From the NCBI GenBank assembly GCA_027624955.1, contig JAQBTG010000023.1, positions 1 through 56,878 on the forward strand: DNA of 56,878 nucleotides, given 5' to 3'. Shown in pieces: positions 46,055 through 56,535 of this stretch; positions within the stretch are counted from its first letter, which is position 1, and each line of letters starts with the position of its first letter. The notes beneath the pieces were generated by a model. The model saw only the letters and a list, made by a program, of their open reading frames with translations, had not been told where the DNA came from and ran no database searches. This stretch comes from Pseudomonadota bacterium (GTDB taxonomy: Bacteria > Pseudomonadota > Alphaproteobacteria > UBA828). Position numbers and translations under genes: made by a program.

Positions 46055-47299
46055 TTGCCTAAATTGCAGCCAGTTCGCGGCACTCATGATGTGTTGCCGG
46101 ATGAGAGCAGAGCACATCGACATGTCCAAGAGGCAGCCCGAGCGGCCGCAGACCTCTATGGCTATCAAGAGATGTCGACGCCGATATTTGAATTTACCGA
46201 GGTGTTCAAGAGAACATTGGGTGACAGCTCCGATATCGTCACCAAAGAGATGTATACGTTTGAAGATAGAGGCGGCGATTGGATTACCCTCAGGCCTGAA
46301 AACACTGCGGGTGTGGCGCGTGCGGTGATCAGTGGTGGTCTCAGCCAGAGTCTTCCGCTGAAGTATTTTTATGGCGGCCCCATGTTTCGCTACGAGCGGC
46401 CGCAAAAGGGACGGTTGCGGCAGTTTCATCAAATTGGCGTGGAGTTGTTGGGCATTTCGGAGGCGATGGGTGATGTGGAAATCATCGCTCTTGGCGCACA
46501 TGTCCTAAAAGCCCTCGGCGTAGCCAGCTTAGTCAAGCTTGAGTTAAATACGTTGGGTGACAGCGAAAGCCGCGAGAATTACCGCGCCAGTCTAGTGAAA
46601 TATTTCACAGCGCATCTCAACGACCTCTCAGAGGAAAGCCGCGTCAGGCTCGAAAAAAATCCGTTGCGCATCCTGGATTCGAAAGATGAAGGCGATCGCC
46701 ATGTCGTCACTGAGGCGCCAAAAATGTCGGATTATTTGAACCCGCTATCTCGTGAATTTTTTGACACGGTGTGTGCTGGCCTCGACTCCCTCGGCATTGA
46801 CTACGAACTCAATCCGCATTTGGTGCGTGGCCTCGATTACTACTGCCATAGCGCTTTTGAGTTCACCACCTCAGCACTGGGTGCACAAGGCGCGGTGCTA
46901 GCCGGCGGGCGCTATGATGGCTTGATCGAGACGATGGGTGGCCCGCCCACACCCGGAGTGGGTTGGGCCGCCGGCATCGAGCGGCTAGCCATGTTGGTTG
47001 GTGATGTCGCTGCCGAAGGCAATACCATTGCGGTGGTGCCGATCGGATCAGAAATGGAGTCAGCGGCGTTCATCTTGACGCAGCAATTGCGCGAAGCGGG
47101 ATTTCGCACGGATATGGCCTTTCGTGGCAACATGTCCAAGCGTCTTAAACGGGCGAATCGATTGGGCGCCGTCTGCGCAGTTATTCTTGGCGAAGAAGAG
47201 GCGGGCAGAAATAGCGTTATGCTCCGCGACCTCGGTTCCGGCGATCAGCAGGAAGTTACCAAGGAAAATCTGCACGCGCATCTAAAGCGCTACTGCTGA
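46055..47299 (+). CDS. hisS: Histidyl-tRNA synthetase
   Basis: 414 residues; class II aminoacyl-tRNA synthetase. Motif 1 is in [19 protein letters not shown], motif 2 in [23 protein letters not shown], and the histidine-specific segments are [18 protein letters not shown] and [10 protein letters not shown], with motif 3 [14 protein letters not shown]. The C-terminal anticodon-binding domain is complete. The start is TTG with CGGAG 7 nt upstream. ispG, a common upstream neighbour of hisS in other bacteria, is not between it and rodZ here. Confidence 0.97.
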   Translation: MPKLQPVRGTHDVLPDESRAHRHVQEAARAAADLYGYQEMSTPIFEFTEVFKRTLGDSSDIVTKEMYTFEDRGGDWITLRPENTAGVARAVISGGLSQSLPLKYFYGGPMFRYERPQKGRLRQFHQIGVELLGISEAMGDVEIIALGAHVLKALGVASLVKLELNTLGDSESRENYRASLVKYFTAHLNDLSEESRVRLEKNPLRILDSKDEGDRHVVTEAPKMSDYLNPLSREFFDTVCAGLDSLGIDYELNPHLVRGLDYYCHSAFEFTTSALGAQGAVLAGGRYDGLIETMGGPPTPGVGWAAGIERLAMLVGDVAAEGNTIAVVPIGSEMESAAFILTQQLREAGFRTDMAFRGNMSKRLKRANRLGAVCAVILGEEEAGRNSVMLRDLGSGDQQEVTKENLHAHLKRYC

Positions 47300-47322
47300 A
47301 TATCGCTGATGGAGCGCACTTG

Positions 47323-48399
47323 GTGAATTTGGATGAGCGCCTCGACGCTATCGTCGCTCGGCTAGACGAGTTGTCCGATTTATTGTCCGGACAGAGCAAT
47401 ATGTCGAGTGATGAGTTGGTTCGTCTCTCGAAGGAATATTCTGAGCTCAAACCAGTGATCAGTGCCATTAAGGCGCTGCGAGCAGGCGAGTCCGAGGCCG
47501 CTGATCTGGCGGAAATGATCGCTGACAAGGACACTGACGGCGATATGCGGGCGCTGGCTGAAGAGGAATTCAAGGCCCTCAAGATAAAAATACCAAAGCT
47601 CGATGGGAAGCTAAAACTTCTCCTGCTGCCCAAAGATGAGGCCGACGAAAAAAGTGCCATCCTGGAGATCCGCGCAGGCACCGGGGGCGATGAGGCGGCG
47701 CTGTTCGCGGCCAATTTGATGCGCATGTACCAGCGATATGCCGAAGAGAAGAAGTGGCGCGGCGAAGTCATTTCATTGTCGGAAACCGGCATCGGCGGCG
47801 TCAAGGAAGTGATCATGGAGATCGGCGGACGCGGGGCATTTGCCCGCCTAAAATATGAATCGGGTGTTCATCGGGTGCAACGCGTGCCTGAGACCGAGGC
47901 GAATGGCCGCATCCACACTTCGGCTGCCACCGTAGCTGTGCTGCCGGAGGCGCAAGAGGTCGACCTGGTGATCGAGGACAAGGATCTCAGGGTCGATGTG
48001 TACCGGGCGTCAGGTCCTGGGGGCCAGAGCGTCAATACGACCGACAGCGCCGTTCGCCTGACCCATTTGCCGACAGGTATCGTGGTCACTCAGCAAGATG
48101 AGAAATCGCAACATAAGAACCGCGCCAAGGCGCTCAAAGTGTTGCGCGCTCGGCTTTACGATCACGAGCGCCGGCTGCTAGATGCGGAACGTGCAGAGAC
48201 CCGCCGCGGCCAAGTCGGCTCCGGTGATCGCTCGGAGCGCATTCGCACCTATAATTTTCCGCAAGCGAGGGTCACCGACCACCGCATTAATTTGACACTT
48301 TATAAGCTCGACAAGATTTTGAGCGGCGAGGCGTTAGACGAAATCATCGATGAATTGCTCAATGACGAACAAACGCGCCGTCTGGCGCAAACTGATTGA
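47323..48399 (+). CDS. prfA: Peptide chain release factor 1
   Basis: 358 residues; reads UAA and UAG stop codons. The catalytic GGQ is in [26 protein letters not shown], and RF1-type recognition segments are present ([28 protein letters not shown]). The GTG at 47323 lies 8 nt from GGAG; a TTG at 47320 is an alternative three bases earlier. The stop overlaps prmC, whose product methylates the GGQ glutamine. Confidence 0.97.
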   Translation: MNLDERLDAIVARLDELSDLLSGQSNMSSDELVRLSKEYSELKPVISAIKALRAGESEAADLAEMIADKDTDGDMRALAEEEFKALKIKIPKLDGKLKLLLLPKDEADEKSAILEIRAGTGGDEAALFAANLMRMYQRYAEEKKWRGEVISLSETGIGGVKEVIMEIGGRGAFARLKYESGVHRVQRVPETEANGRIHTSAATVAVLPEAQEVDLVIEDKDLRVDVYRASGPGGQSVNTTDSAVRLTHLPTGIVVTQQDEKSQHKNRAKALKVLRARLYDHERRLLDAERAETRRGQVGSGDRSERIRTYNFPQARVTDHRINLTLYKLDKILSGEALDEIIDELLNDEQTRRLAQTD

Positions 48400-49265
48400 G
48401 CGAAGTGGTGGCCACGGTAGAAGAGGCCTTGCGGCAAGTCGCGTCTCTCCTACAGGGAGGCGGAATCGAGCAGCCCCGGCACGAGGCCAGAATTCTTCTT
48501 CGTCACGTCACGGGTCTGTCGCGCGAGCGATTGCTGCTCTGTCATCGGAGCGAGATCGAAGAACCCGCGCTGACCGAGCTGATCGGGCTGGCGCGGCGCC
48601 GGCGCGCGCGCGAGCCAATTGCCTATCTCATCGGCGAGCGGGAATTCTGGGGACTCTCTTTTGAAGTTACTCGCGATACACTGATCCCTCGCCCGGACAG
48701 CGAAACATTGATCGAAGCGGTGCTTCACTTCACGAATCAGGCTGGGCATGAATGCCCGCGCATTCTCGATTTCGGAATCGGGAGCGGCTGTCTATTGGTT
48801 TCGCTGCTGACGGAAATACCATTGGCCATGGGCTTCGGCGTGGACCGCAGTTTTGCTGCGTTAACGGTCGCCCGGCGCAACGCGGCGCGCCACGATGTAT
48901 CGACACGGGTCCATTTTGTTGCAGGCTCATGGGGAGATGCTTTGGCGCCGCCGTTCGACCTTATTATTGCCAACCCGCCCTATGTCGCGGCCGGCGAACG
49001 GGCTGCGATAATGCCGGACGTTAGAGACTATGAGCCCGCCGAGGCTCTCTTCGCCGGCCCACGCGGAGACGAGGCGTACCGCGCGTTAGCGCCTGAATTT
49101 TCCCGCCTGCTGACCCCGGCCGGGCGCGTATTTGTTGAATTCGGCGCCGGTATGGCAGAGGAGGCCGCGGCTATTATTTGCAGCTCCGGCTTGTTCGAAT
49201 GCGAACGGCGGAAGGATTTGGCTGGTATCGAGCGTTGCGGTGTTTTTGAGTTGGCTGGCACTTAA
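48396..49265 (+). CDS. prmC: Release factor glutamine methyltransferase
   Basis: 289 residues; methylates the glutamine of the GGQ motif in RF1 and RF2. The SAM site is [16 protein letters not shown], the catalytic NPPY is in [13 protein letters not shown], and the N-terminal helical domain ([20 protein letters not shown]) is present. It begins with a TTG overlapping the prfA stop (TTGA), a tight coupling that fits its substrate being the upstream product. A 254-bp gap without a recognisable gene follows. Confidence 0.96.
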   Translation: MSEVVATVEEALRQVASLLQGGGIEQPRHEARILLRHVTGLSRERLLLCHRSEIEEPALTELIGLARRRRAREPIAYLIGEREFWGLSFEVTRDTLIPRPDSETLIEAVLHFTNQAGHECPRILDFGIGSGCLLVSLLTEIPLAMGFGVDRSFAALTVARRNAARHDVSTRVHFVAGSWGDALAPPFDLIIANPPYVAAGERAAIMPDVRDYEPAEALFAGPRGDEAYRALAPEFSRLLTPAGRVFVEFGAGMAEEAAAIICSSGLFECERRKDLAGIERCGVFELAGT

Positions 49266-49519
49266 CAATAGTGGCGCGAAAGAATTGGTTAACAGACAAC
49301 CACTTGAACATGCATTGGAAAAATAGGGGTTGAAAACTAAGTAATCCTAGCTAGGGTCAAGTTGGCTGTGGCGTACGCGGATGTGAAAGCGTCCATCGTT
49401 ACCACCCCACTTCCAGCCGCACAGGCCGGGAACTAGTCCCAATATTTAAATAATATCGCCGCAAGTTCGTGGCGTTGTGGGCGAACAAATCGTTCGAACT
49501 GATAAAATGAGACATTAAT

Positions 49520-49987
49520 ATGAAGCCAGTTCAGCCAACGAAGCGTCCGCGAGGTCACCGCGGAAACGGGCGCCGCCCGAACGGCGGACGCAACTCAAAT
49601 TTCGAAAGTAGTGGCCCGCAAGGTAAAATTCGCGGCACTGCGTTTCAGGTGATCGAAAAATATCAGGCAATGGGACGCGACGCGCTGACCTTTGGAGATC
49701 GAGTGGCAGCGGAAAACTATTTCCAGCATGCGGAACATTATTACCGCGTGATGGTGGCCAGCGGTGGTTTAGAGCAACGAAGCGTTCGCCCCCAAGGTCA
49801 GCCTCAGAATCGGCATCCGGAACAGGAGAGCGAGTTTCAAGCTCCTCAACCTGTCGGGGCAGAAGGCGCCGATCAAGAGGAACTGTCGGACGGTGAGCGC
49901 ACGGGCGCTGCAGACGAGCAGGAACAACATTTGTCTGGCGAGGAAAACGATCTGAATAATTCTGAGTCGGACGCTCCAGTCGCCTAA
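49520..49987 (+). CDS. DUF4167 family protein
   Basis: 155 residues. The N-terminal basic, Gly/Asn/Arg-rich segment (RPRGHRGNGRRPNGGRNSNF) leads into the conserved core (GKIRGTAFQVIEKYQAMGRDALTFGDRVAAENYFQHAEHYYRVM), typical of alphaproteobacteria. The remaining part is acidic and disordered. The function is unknown; the basic tail could bind nucleic acid. Confidence 0.92.
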   Translation: MKPVQPTKRPRGHRGNGRRPNGGRNSNFESSGPQGKIRGTAFQVIEKYQAMGRDALTFGDRVAAENYFQHAEHYYRVMVASGGLEQRSVRPQGQPQNRHPEQESEFQAPQPVGAEGADQEELSDGERTGAADEQEQHLSGEENDLNNSESDAPVA

Positions 49988-50066
49988 ACCGGCATATATT
50001 CTCGCCATCAACCCGAATGCGATTGAGCGAGAATCCCGGAATTAAGGATTTTACTGCGCGCACACC

Positions 50067-50094
50067 CTTGCGAGGCGCTTTCCAATTCCCATAT
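50067..50094 (+). promoter_or_regulatory. Sigma32 (RpoH) type promoter of clpB
   Basis: CTTG (50067-50070) and CCATAT (50089-50094) are separated by 18 bp, matching the alphaproteobacterial heat-shock promoter pattern of CTTG, a 17-18 bp spacer and a CCATAT-like -10. It lies about 100 bp before clpB. Confidence 0.75.
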
Positions 50095-50197
50095 TGAATT
50101 CATAGTTATTGTCTGAACAGGCGCCCAGGTTTCAAAGTTACGAGTGCGGTAAGAATACCGGCTCATGAAGCGCGGCGGCCAATCGGAGTAGGGCAGC

Positions 50198-52801
50198 ATG
50201 GATTTCGAAAATTACACGGAACGTTCGAGTGGTTTTGTACAGTCAGCGCAAGGGCTGGCAGTGCGAAGCGGCCACCAACGGTTTACCCCCGAGCACCTCC
50301 TGAAAGTCATTCTCGAAGATAAGGAGGGCTTGGCTGCAAATCTAATTCGCGCCGCAGGCGGCCGCCCAGAAGACGCTCTTCGAGACGTCAACGTCGCACT
50401 CGATAAGTTGCCAAAAGTCGAAGGTGATGGAGCAGGGCAGGTGTATCTTGCGCCTGAGACCGCGCGCCTGTTTGAGGGCGCCCGGGAAATCGCAAAAAAA
50501 TCCGGCGATAGCTTCGTCACGGTCGAACGTTTGTTGCTGGCTCTGACGTTGGCGACTGGAACGCCGTCGGGGACAATCCTGGCCGAGGCGGGTTTGACCG
50601 CTCAGGCACTGAATTCCGCCATCAACGATTTGCGCAAAGGGCGTACCGCCCAGAGTGCCAGCGCCGAGGATTCTTTCGAGGCCTTAAAGAAATTTGCCCG
50701 CGACCTGACGGAAGCGGCGCGTGAAGGCAAGCTTGACCCGGTGATTGGACGCGATGAAGAGATCCGGCGCACCATTCAAGTTCTGTCGCGTAGAACCAAG
50801 AACAATCCAGTCTTGATTGGCGAGCCCGGTGTGGGCAAGACCGCGATCGTTGAGGGGCTAGCGCTTAGGATCGTCAATGGCGATGTCCCCGAATCACTCA
50901 AAGAAAAGAAGCTGTTGATGCTCGATCTCGGCGCTCTCATTGCCGGCGCGAAATTTCGCGGCGAGTTCGAGGAGAGGCTGAAGGCGGTATTGTCCGAGGT
51001 AACGGCGTCCAACGGTGAAATCGTTCTGTTCATAGACGAAATGCACACCATTGTCGGCGCGGGCGCGGCAGAGGGTTCGATGGATGCATCGAACCTGCTC
51101 AAGCCGGCCTTGGCGCGCGGCGAGTTGCATTGCGTCGGCGCCACGACCTTGGATGAATATCGCAAACATGTAGAAAAGGACGCCGCATTGGCGCGCCGTT
51201 TCCAACCGGTGTTCGTTGCGGAGCCGAATGTCGAGGATACAATCTCGATCTTGCGTGGCTTGAAGGAAAAGTATGAGGTGCATCACGGTGTACGAATTTC
51301 CGATAGCGCTTTGGTGGCGGCGGCGACGCTCTCCAACCGCTATATCACGGACCGCTTTTTGCCGGACAAGGCCATCGACCTGATGGATGAAGCGGCAAGC
51401 CGCTTACGCATGGAACTCGACAGCAAGCCAGAAGAGCTCGATGAACTAGACAGACGCATCATTCAGCTCAAAATCGAGCGTGAGGCGCTGAAAAAGGAAA
51501 AGGATTCCGCCTCGGCGGATAGGCTCGAGAATTTGGAAGAAGAACTATTCGAATTGGAGGGTCGCTCGACCGAGCTAGCCGCAGTGTGGCAGGCCGACAA
51601 GGATCGGTTGGCTGGGGGGCAGAAAATTAAAGAGCAGCTCGACGCCGCGCGGAGCGAGTTTGAAATCGCCCAGCGCAATGGCGACCTGGCGCGTGCCGGA
51701 GAGTTGTCATATGGCGTAATCCCGGAATTTGAGCGCAAGCTGGTCGAACTTGAAGTTGGCGAAAAAGAACGCATGTTGAACGAAGCGGTCGGCGAACAAC
51801 AGATCGCCTCCGTGGTCGCGCGCTGGAGCGGAATTCCGGTTGAGAAAATGCTCGAGGGGGAGCGTGAAAAACTGATTCACATGGAGGATGGCCTGCGCCA
51901 TCGGTTGGTTGGCCAGGACGAGGCCGTGATTGCCGTGAGCAACGCTGTCCGGCGAGCACGTGCCGGCCTTCAGGACAGCGACCGGCCGATCGGCTCCTTC
52001 ATGTTCCTTGGCCCCACAGGCGTGGGCAAGACCGAACTCGCAAAAGCATTGGCCGAGTTCATGTTTGACGATGAAAACGCGATCCTGCGAATCGACATGT
52101 CCGAATATATGGAGAAACACTCGGTCGCCCGTCTACTGGGGGCACCGCCCGGGTATGTCGGCTATGAAGAAGGCGGCGTTCTGGCCGAAACCGTGCGCCG
52201 TCGGCCTTATCAGGTCGTTCTCTTCGATGAGATGGAAAAGGCGCATCCCGACGTCTTCAATGTTTTGTTACAGATGCTAGATGATGGACGCCTGACGGAC
52301 GGTCAGGGCCGCACGGTGGATTTTCGCAATACCGTGATCATCATGACGTCGAATTTGGGCGCCGAACTTTTGGCGGCACAGCCGGACGGTGAGGAATCGG
52401 AAGCCGTGCGCGAACCAGTTATGGAAATCGTCCGCACCGCATTCAGGCCGGAATTTCTCAACCGGTTGGACGAAATCATACTTTTCCATCGTCTCAGCCG
52501 CGAGAATATGGACGCCATTGTCGACATCCAGGTCGCCGGATTGGCGGCGCGGATGGCCGAGCGCAAACTCACGCTTGAGCTTTTGCCGGCGGCCCGCTCT
52601 TGGCTCGCCGAGACGGCCTATGACCCGGTGTATGGCGCCCGGCCGCTCAAGCGTGTCATCCAGCGCTATTTGCAGGATCCGATCGCCAATCTCATTCTCG
52701 AGGGTAAGGTGACGGATGGTCAAATCATTCGCGCCGCACCCGGCGAAATTGGATTGAGCATCGTGGTGGGAAATTCCGAAGAGGCCTTGAGCGCCGCTTA
52801 G
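50198..52801 (+). CDS. clpB: Chaperone ATPase ClpB
   Basis: 867 residues; a hexameric AAA+ disaggregase working with DnaK. Layout: N-terminal repeat domain (residues 1-145), first AAA domain with Walker A GEPGVGKT (about 208), a coiled-coil middle domain (about 400-525), second AAA domain with Walker A GPTGVGKT (about 605) and a C-terminal domain. All expected motifs are intact. Expression is probably heat-inducible through the promoter at 50067-50094. The 173-bp gap to the convergent M23 gene holds no recognisable gene. Confidence 0.98.
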   Translation: MDFENYTERSSGFVQSAQGLAVRSGHQRFTPEHLLKVILEDKEGLAANLIRAAGGRPEDALRDVNVALDKLPKVEGDGAGQVYLAPETARLFEGAREIAKKSGDSFVTVERLLLALTLATGTPSGTILAEAGLTAQALNSAINDLRKGRTAQSASAEDSFEALKKFARDLTEAAREGKLDPVIGRDEEIRRTIQVLSRRTKNNPVLIGEPGVGKTAIVEGLALRIVNGDVPESLKEKKLLMLDLGALIAGAKFRGEFEERLKAVLSEVTASNGEIVLFIDEMHTIVGAGAAEGSMDASNLLKPALARGELHCVGATTLDEYRKHVEKDAALARRFQPVFVAEPNVEDTISILRGLKEKYEVHHGVRISDSALVAAATLSNRYITDRFLPDKAIDLMDEAASRLRMELDSKPEELDELDRRIIQLKIEREALKKEKDSASADRLENLEEELFELEGRSTELAAVWQADKDRLAGGQKIKEQLDAARSEFEIAQRNGDLARAGELSYGVIPEFERKLVELEVGEKERMLNEAVGEQQIASVVARWSGIPVEKMLEGEREKLIHMEDGLRHRLVGQDEAVIAVSNAVRRARAGLQDSDRPIGSFMFLGPTGVGKTELAKALAEFMFDDENAILRIDMSEYMEKHSVARLLGAPPGYVGYEEGGVLAETVRRRPYQVVLFDEMEKAHPDVFNVLLQMLDDGRLTDGQGRTVDFRNTVIIMTSNLGAELLAAQPDGEESEAVREPVMEIVRTAFRPEFLNRLDEIILFHRLSRENMDAIVDIQVAGLAARMAERKLTLELLPAARSWLAETAYDPVYGARPLKRVIQRYLQDPIANLILEGKVTDGQIIRAAPGEIGLSIVVGNSEEALSAA

Positions 52802-52974
52802 AGTAATTCAGCAATCCTCAACGTGGTACGGCCTTTCTCCGCAGCCGGGAAGAAGGGTCGGATGAGAGAAGAGAGCAAACCGCGCCAAAGCGCCCCAAGT
52901 TCACCCCGTCTCTTCATCTGCTCTTGCCCTCGAGTAAGAGAGATTTAACTTTTACGGTGTGAATTCCCGATTTT

Positions 52975-55944
52975 TTATTGGCTGGCTATTTTTTGGGCGC
53001 TTGGGACTTCAGCTATCAAGACACGGATCTTACGCACCTGTTGCTCGAACTGAGCTAGCTCCGTGCCCGCGAGTTTTTGCCCAGTCGGAAGTTTAAGACG
53101 GCGTGGATTCATCTGCGTGCCGCCGCGCAAAACTTCGTAATGCAGATGCGGGCCGGTCGAGCGGCCGGTGGTGCCCACATAACCGATGGTTTGGCCCTGA
53201 CGCACGCGCTTGCCGGCCCTGATGCCACGGGCAAAGCCCTTCATATGAGCATAGGCGGTTTGATAAGTTCCGTTGTGGCGAATGCGGATATAGTTGCCGT
53301 AGGAGCCGTTGCGGCCAGCGAGCTCAATGACGCCATCGCCTGCAGCGACGATGGCCGTGCCCCGCGGCGCCGAGAAATCCAGCCCACGATGCATCTTGTT
53401 ATAGCCGAGCACCGGATGGCGCCGCATGCCGTAGCCGGAAGATAGGCTGGCGCCATTGATAGGCGTCAGCATCAGAGCCTTGCGCGCGCTCTGTCCTTTG
53501 ATGTTGAAGTAATCAACTGGACCGTTTCCGGGCTCATGGCGGTAAAGGCCGATCAAATTGCCGTTCACACTCAGAGCTGCAAAAAGAACCGGGCCGAGCG
53601 CCACGGTTTCGCCATCGTCGTTCAATAGGTTTTCGTAGAGAACTTCAAATTTGTCGCCTTTTTGAATCTCACGCTGAAAATCGACATCAAAACTGAATAT
53701 TTGCACCATTTCCATCAGGATACTGATCGGCAACCCAGCTTCCGTCGCCGCATCGTAAAGGCTGGTTTGAATGACGCCCTCGGCTTTTTCCAGCCGGCGT
53801 ACCAAATCGCGGGCGATTTCGCTGGCGTGAAAACGGTCGTCGTCCTGGCGGGCTACCAATATGTCGCGGTCGGGAGCGACATCCAGAGCAATTTCTGCGA
53901 GCCGCAGTGCCGGTGCCTCATTCTCATCCACCATGGGTTCGAATGCGAGTGTCAGGGTTTGCCCTATTTGCAGACTGCGCGGGTTGTGTACGGTGCGAAA
54001 AGCCGCAATGGCCGCTTCTGCATCCCCGGCAGCGCTTCCGGCTTTGGTGAGCGCCACGAACAAAGTATCTCCCTTGCCGATCATGACGGCCTTGCGGGTG
54101 AAACCGTCCGCAGCGGCTTGTTTCTTTTGCGAGGCTGGGAACGAAAGGGCGTTCTTGGCGTTCGTCGCGCTGTTTAGAAGCGGCCACACACGAGCAGGGT
54201 CGGCAATCAATTCTTGCTCCGCCGGCGCCGCAGCGGCAATCATTGCACCCTTCATCGCCTGGCCTTGACCCGGGCGTGGCGTTAATTGAGCGCTGCTATT
54301 TGTGTTGGCTTTTCCGTCCGGCTGGCTCTTAGCGGCTATGTCGGTGCGCGTTGTAAAATTGGGTTCGGTGACTTTAGCCGAGGTGAAATTCTTAGCACCA
54401 GTTCTTAGAACTTCGATGTGACGATCCTTGCCAATTTTGATGCTGAATCCTTCTAGCGTAAGGGCGCCAGAATTGTCGGCGCGCGTGGCAAAAGTAATTT
54501 GTTGGCCTTCGCGCAGACGGCGCGGATTAAACAAATTACCCAAAGCGCGAATAGCGCGATCCGCTTCGTGGCGGTCGATGCCTTCGCTGCGCAGAATTGC
54601 CATCAGCGTGTCGCCCCGGTCCACCAGGATCGTCACGGCATTGATATTCCCCTCGATTTGCATGACTTCGGCCGCGGGCGTTTGGTTTCTTGGCGCGGTC
54701 GCGGATTGCTGACCCTCCCGAGTCTGCGCATCCGGTTCACCTAGAACGGTCGTCTCTGTCATTGGTGCACTTGAGTTTGGCTTAGCCGCCGGCGTTTTGG
54801 CGGCCGGCGAGATATCAGCCAAACTATCGATGGGCGCGCGCGCGAGCCCGCTGGTAAATCGGCCAGAGGGTCCGCGCTGGATTGTGGCATGGCGCATACC
54901 GCTTATCGCGATCGATAGGCCCTGTAACTCCGGATTGCCCTTATCGTTTTCGGTGACGATCACATAAATGAACTGTCCTTCGCGCAGCCGTCTGGGGTCA
55001 AAAACTTCTGTGAGGACGCTGACTGCCTGATAGGCCTCGGCTGGAGCGACGTGTTGCGCCGTCAGCAGGCCCATTAACGTCGCACCCTTGGTGACCCGCA
55101 GTTTATGGCGCTCACCTGCGACAGGCCGTGAAATGGTGTCGGCCGGTATAATACTGTTGTCAATCGCATCTGCAAGCGCCAGCGTAGGCAGGCGGTGAGC
55201 GGAGAAGCCGTCATTTCCGTCGCGACGCGCCTGAACGACGCCGCCACTTTTTATGTGAACCGCCACACCGATTAGGGTCAACTTCCCGTCGGAACGTGTC
55301 GCGCCTTGTAAAATCGATATTTTTTGACCGACACGCAATTTCTTGGGATTGAACAGGGTACCGAGCGCTTTCGTCGCACGGTCTATATCGCGCCCTTGGA
55401 AATTCATTGCGTGCAGCATATTGCCAATCGTACTTCCAGAGCGCGCCACAAGCGTGATGACGCCACCTTCGCGATGCTGGTCAGCAGCGTCGATTTCTTG
55501 CGACCAGCGCTGGCTGGTGCGCCGCGCGCGGTATTTTTCGTCGGCGCCGCGTGACACTTCTACAAAGCGGTTGGTGGTGAGTTGGACAGAGAATAGGGTC
55601 AGCTGCGTGGCCTCACCATGGCCAGATTCAAATCGCATTATAATGTGTTGGCCGACGCGGAGCTTTCTGGGATCGAAGAGCTTCTTAAGAGCCTGAACAG
55701 CGGCGGCTGCGTTTCTCTGCGTCGCGCCGGCTGATTTGAGCAATTCGATCAGCGTGTCGCCTTTTCGGACGCTCTGTCTGATAACGCTATCGGTCGAATT
55801 TCCGTTTTGAGACGCCGCCGCGTGTGCAGGAGAGAAGCCTAGTTTGCCATTAGACGGCGAAACCGTACCAAACGCGGAGGCGGTGAGTATGAGAGCGCAA
55901 GTGATCGCAGCACGCGCCACCCAAATCCTATCCAGATGTCGCAT
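52975..55944 (-). CDS. Large M23 peptidoglycan endopeptidase with five LysM/OapA-like modules
   Basis: 989 residues. A signal sequence of about 42 residues is followed by five copies of a 40-residue module (about 60-100, 168-208, 286-326, 442-482 and 622-662) of the type GDTLIELLKSAGATQRNAAAAVQALKKLFDPRKLRVGQ. Their G-D-T-L start and R-x-G-Q end resemble the LysM/OapA-like cell-wall modules of M23 peptidases. The C-terminal M23 domain (about 835-945) has the complete zinc site: His852 and Asp856 (HRGLDFSAPRGTAI), His900, and His933/His935 (PHLHYEV). It should cut peptidoglycan cross-links during growth or division. Relatives I know of carry fewer such modules. It is divergent from the rRNA operon. 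Confidence 0.9.
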   Translation of the reverse strand: MRHLDRIWVARAAITCALILTASAFGTVSPSNGKLGFSPAHAAASQNGNSTDSVIRQSVRKGDTLIELLKSAGATQRNAAAAVQALKKLFDPRKLRVGQHIIMRFESGHGEATQLTLFSVQLTTNRFVEVSRGADEKYRARRTSQRWSQEIDAADQHREGGVITLVARSGSTIGNMLHAMNFQGRDIDRATKALGTLFNPKKLRVGQKISILQGATRSDGKLTLIGVAVHIKSGGVVQARRDGNDGFSAHRLPTLALADAIDNSIIPADTISRPVAGERHKLRVTKGATLMGLLTAQHVAPAEAYQAVSVLTEVFDPRRLREGQFIYVIVTENDKGNPELQGLSIAISGMRHATIQRGPSGRFTSGLARAPIDSLADISPAAKTPAAKPNSSAPMTETTVLGEPDAQTREGQQSATAPRNQTPAAEVMQIEGNINAVTILVDRGDTLMAILRSEGIDRHEADRAIRALGNLFNPRRLREGQQITFATRADNSGALTLEGFSIKIGKDRHIEVLRTGAKNFTSAKVTEPNFTTRTDIAAKSQPDGKANTNSSAQLTPRPGQGQAMKGAMIAAAAPAEQELIADPARVWPLLNSATNAKNALSFPASQKKQAAADGFTRKAVMIGKGDTLFVALTKAGSAAGDAEAAIAAFRTVHNPRSLQIGQTLTLAFEPMVDENEAPALRLAEIALDVAPDRDILVARQDDDRFHASEIARDLVRRLEKAEGVIQTSLYDAATEAGLPISILMEMVQIFSFDVDFQREIQKGDKFEVLYENLLNDDGETVALGPVLFAALSVNGNLIGLYRHEPGNGPVDYFNIKGQSARKALMLTPINGASLSSGYGMRRHPVLGYNKMHRGLDFSAPRGTAIVAAGDGVIELAGRNGSYGNYIRIRHNGTYQTAYAHMKGFARGIRAGKRVRQGQTIGYVGTTGRSTGPHLHYEVLRGGTQMNPRRLKLPTGQKLAGTELAQFEQQVRKIRVLIAEVPSAQKIASQ

Positions 55945-56007
55945 TATATTGATATCATTACCTTAAATCTGAGGTCGCTGAGCGAAACAGATTAGTTTTG
56001 TTGAAAC

Positions 56008-56013
56008 ATTATA
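56008..56013 (-). promoter_or_regulatory. Possible -10 box of the M23 peptidase gene
   Basis: A perfect TATAAT on the minus strand, about 65 bp before the M23 start codon. No matching -35 box is visible at the usual distance, so the call is weak. Confidence 0.35.
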
Positions 56014-56275
56014 GCGCCCCAGGCCCGAGCCCGGCTCGTAAACCGAACTATTCCTAGATTGATTAACCATGCTTTTGTAACAGAATTTTGTCAATAATTT
56101 CTTACACTTCACGCGTTTTTTTCAACTTTGCACATGTTTTTGTCTCCTACTATCCCAGAACTCCGGACTGATGGCCGGTCCGGTTTATCAAGTTGCCTAA
56201 TTCTAGTGTCGTCTACGCGTGAGATTGCGGATTGTATGAACCAGAAACTTTTTGGCTAGAGTCAGCGAGTAAATC

Positions 56276-56304
56276 TTGACTTTGATCGGGGCGGGGCGTA
56301 ATAA
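56276..56304 (+). promoter_or_regulatory. Ribosomal RNA operon promoter
   Basis: TTGACT (56276-56281) and TAATAA (56299-56304) are separated by 17 bp, followed by a C-rich discriminator. This is the only strong promoter seen between the M23 gene and the 16S gene. The leader before 16S is about 225 nt. Confidence 0.7.
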
Positions 56305-56344
56305 CCCACCACGCGTCACGGACCGCAAGGGCCGTGGCGCGAAC

Positions 56345-56356
56345 TGCTCTTTGACA
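56345..56356 (+). promoter_or_regulatory. boxA antitermination site in the rRNA leader
   Basis: TGCTCTTTGACA matches the boxA consensus TGCTCTTTAACA at 11 of 12 positions. In rRNA leaders boxA RNA binds NusB-NusE and prevents early termination. Confidence 0.75.
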
Positions 56357-56535
56357 TTGTGAATTGGAAGAGATGCGTGGGCGGCGTTGATTTGACGCTG
56401 CCGACGCAAATGGTTCGATGCGTCTTGGTTTAAGGCGGTTGCTTTGGGCGAAGGCGCAGCGAGCGTGCGTTTGCGTGGGAACACGTTAATTCACCTCGGA
56501 ATCAGTTCTTCGGAATTGGTGAAGAGGCGAACATT

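Noticed and set aside
52802-52974. Imperfect hairpins between clpB and the M23 gene as terminators
   Set aside because: Stems contain mismatches or are only 5 bp long, and no T-tract follows directly, so no terminator call is made.
56163-56183. CCGGAC-N9-GTCCGG inverted repeat before the rRNA promoter
   Set aside because: The stem is only 6 bp with a long loop; it may be a weak hairpin, but no role can be supported.
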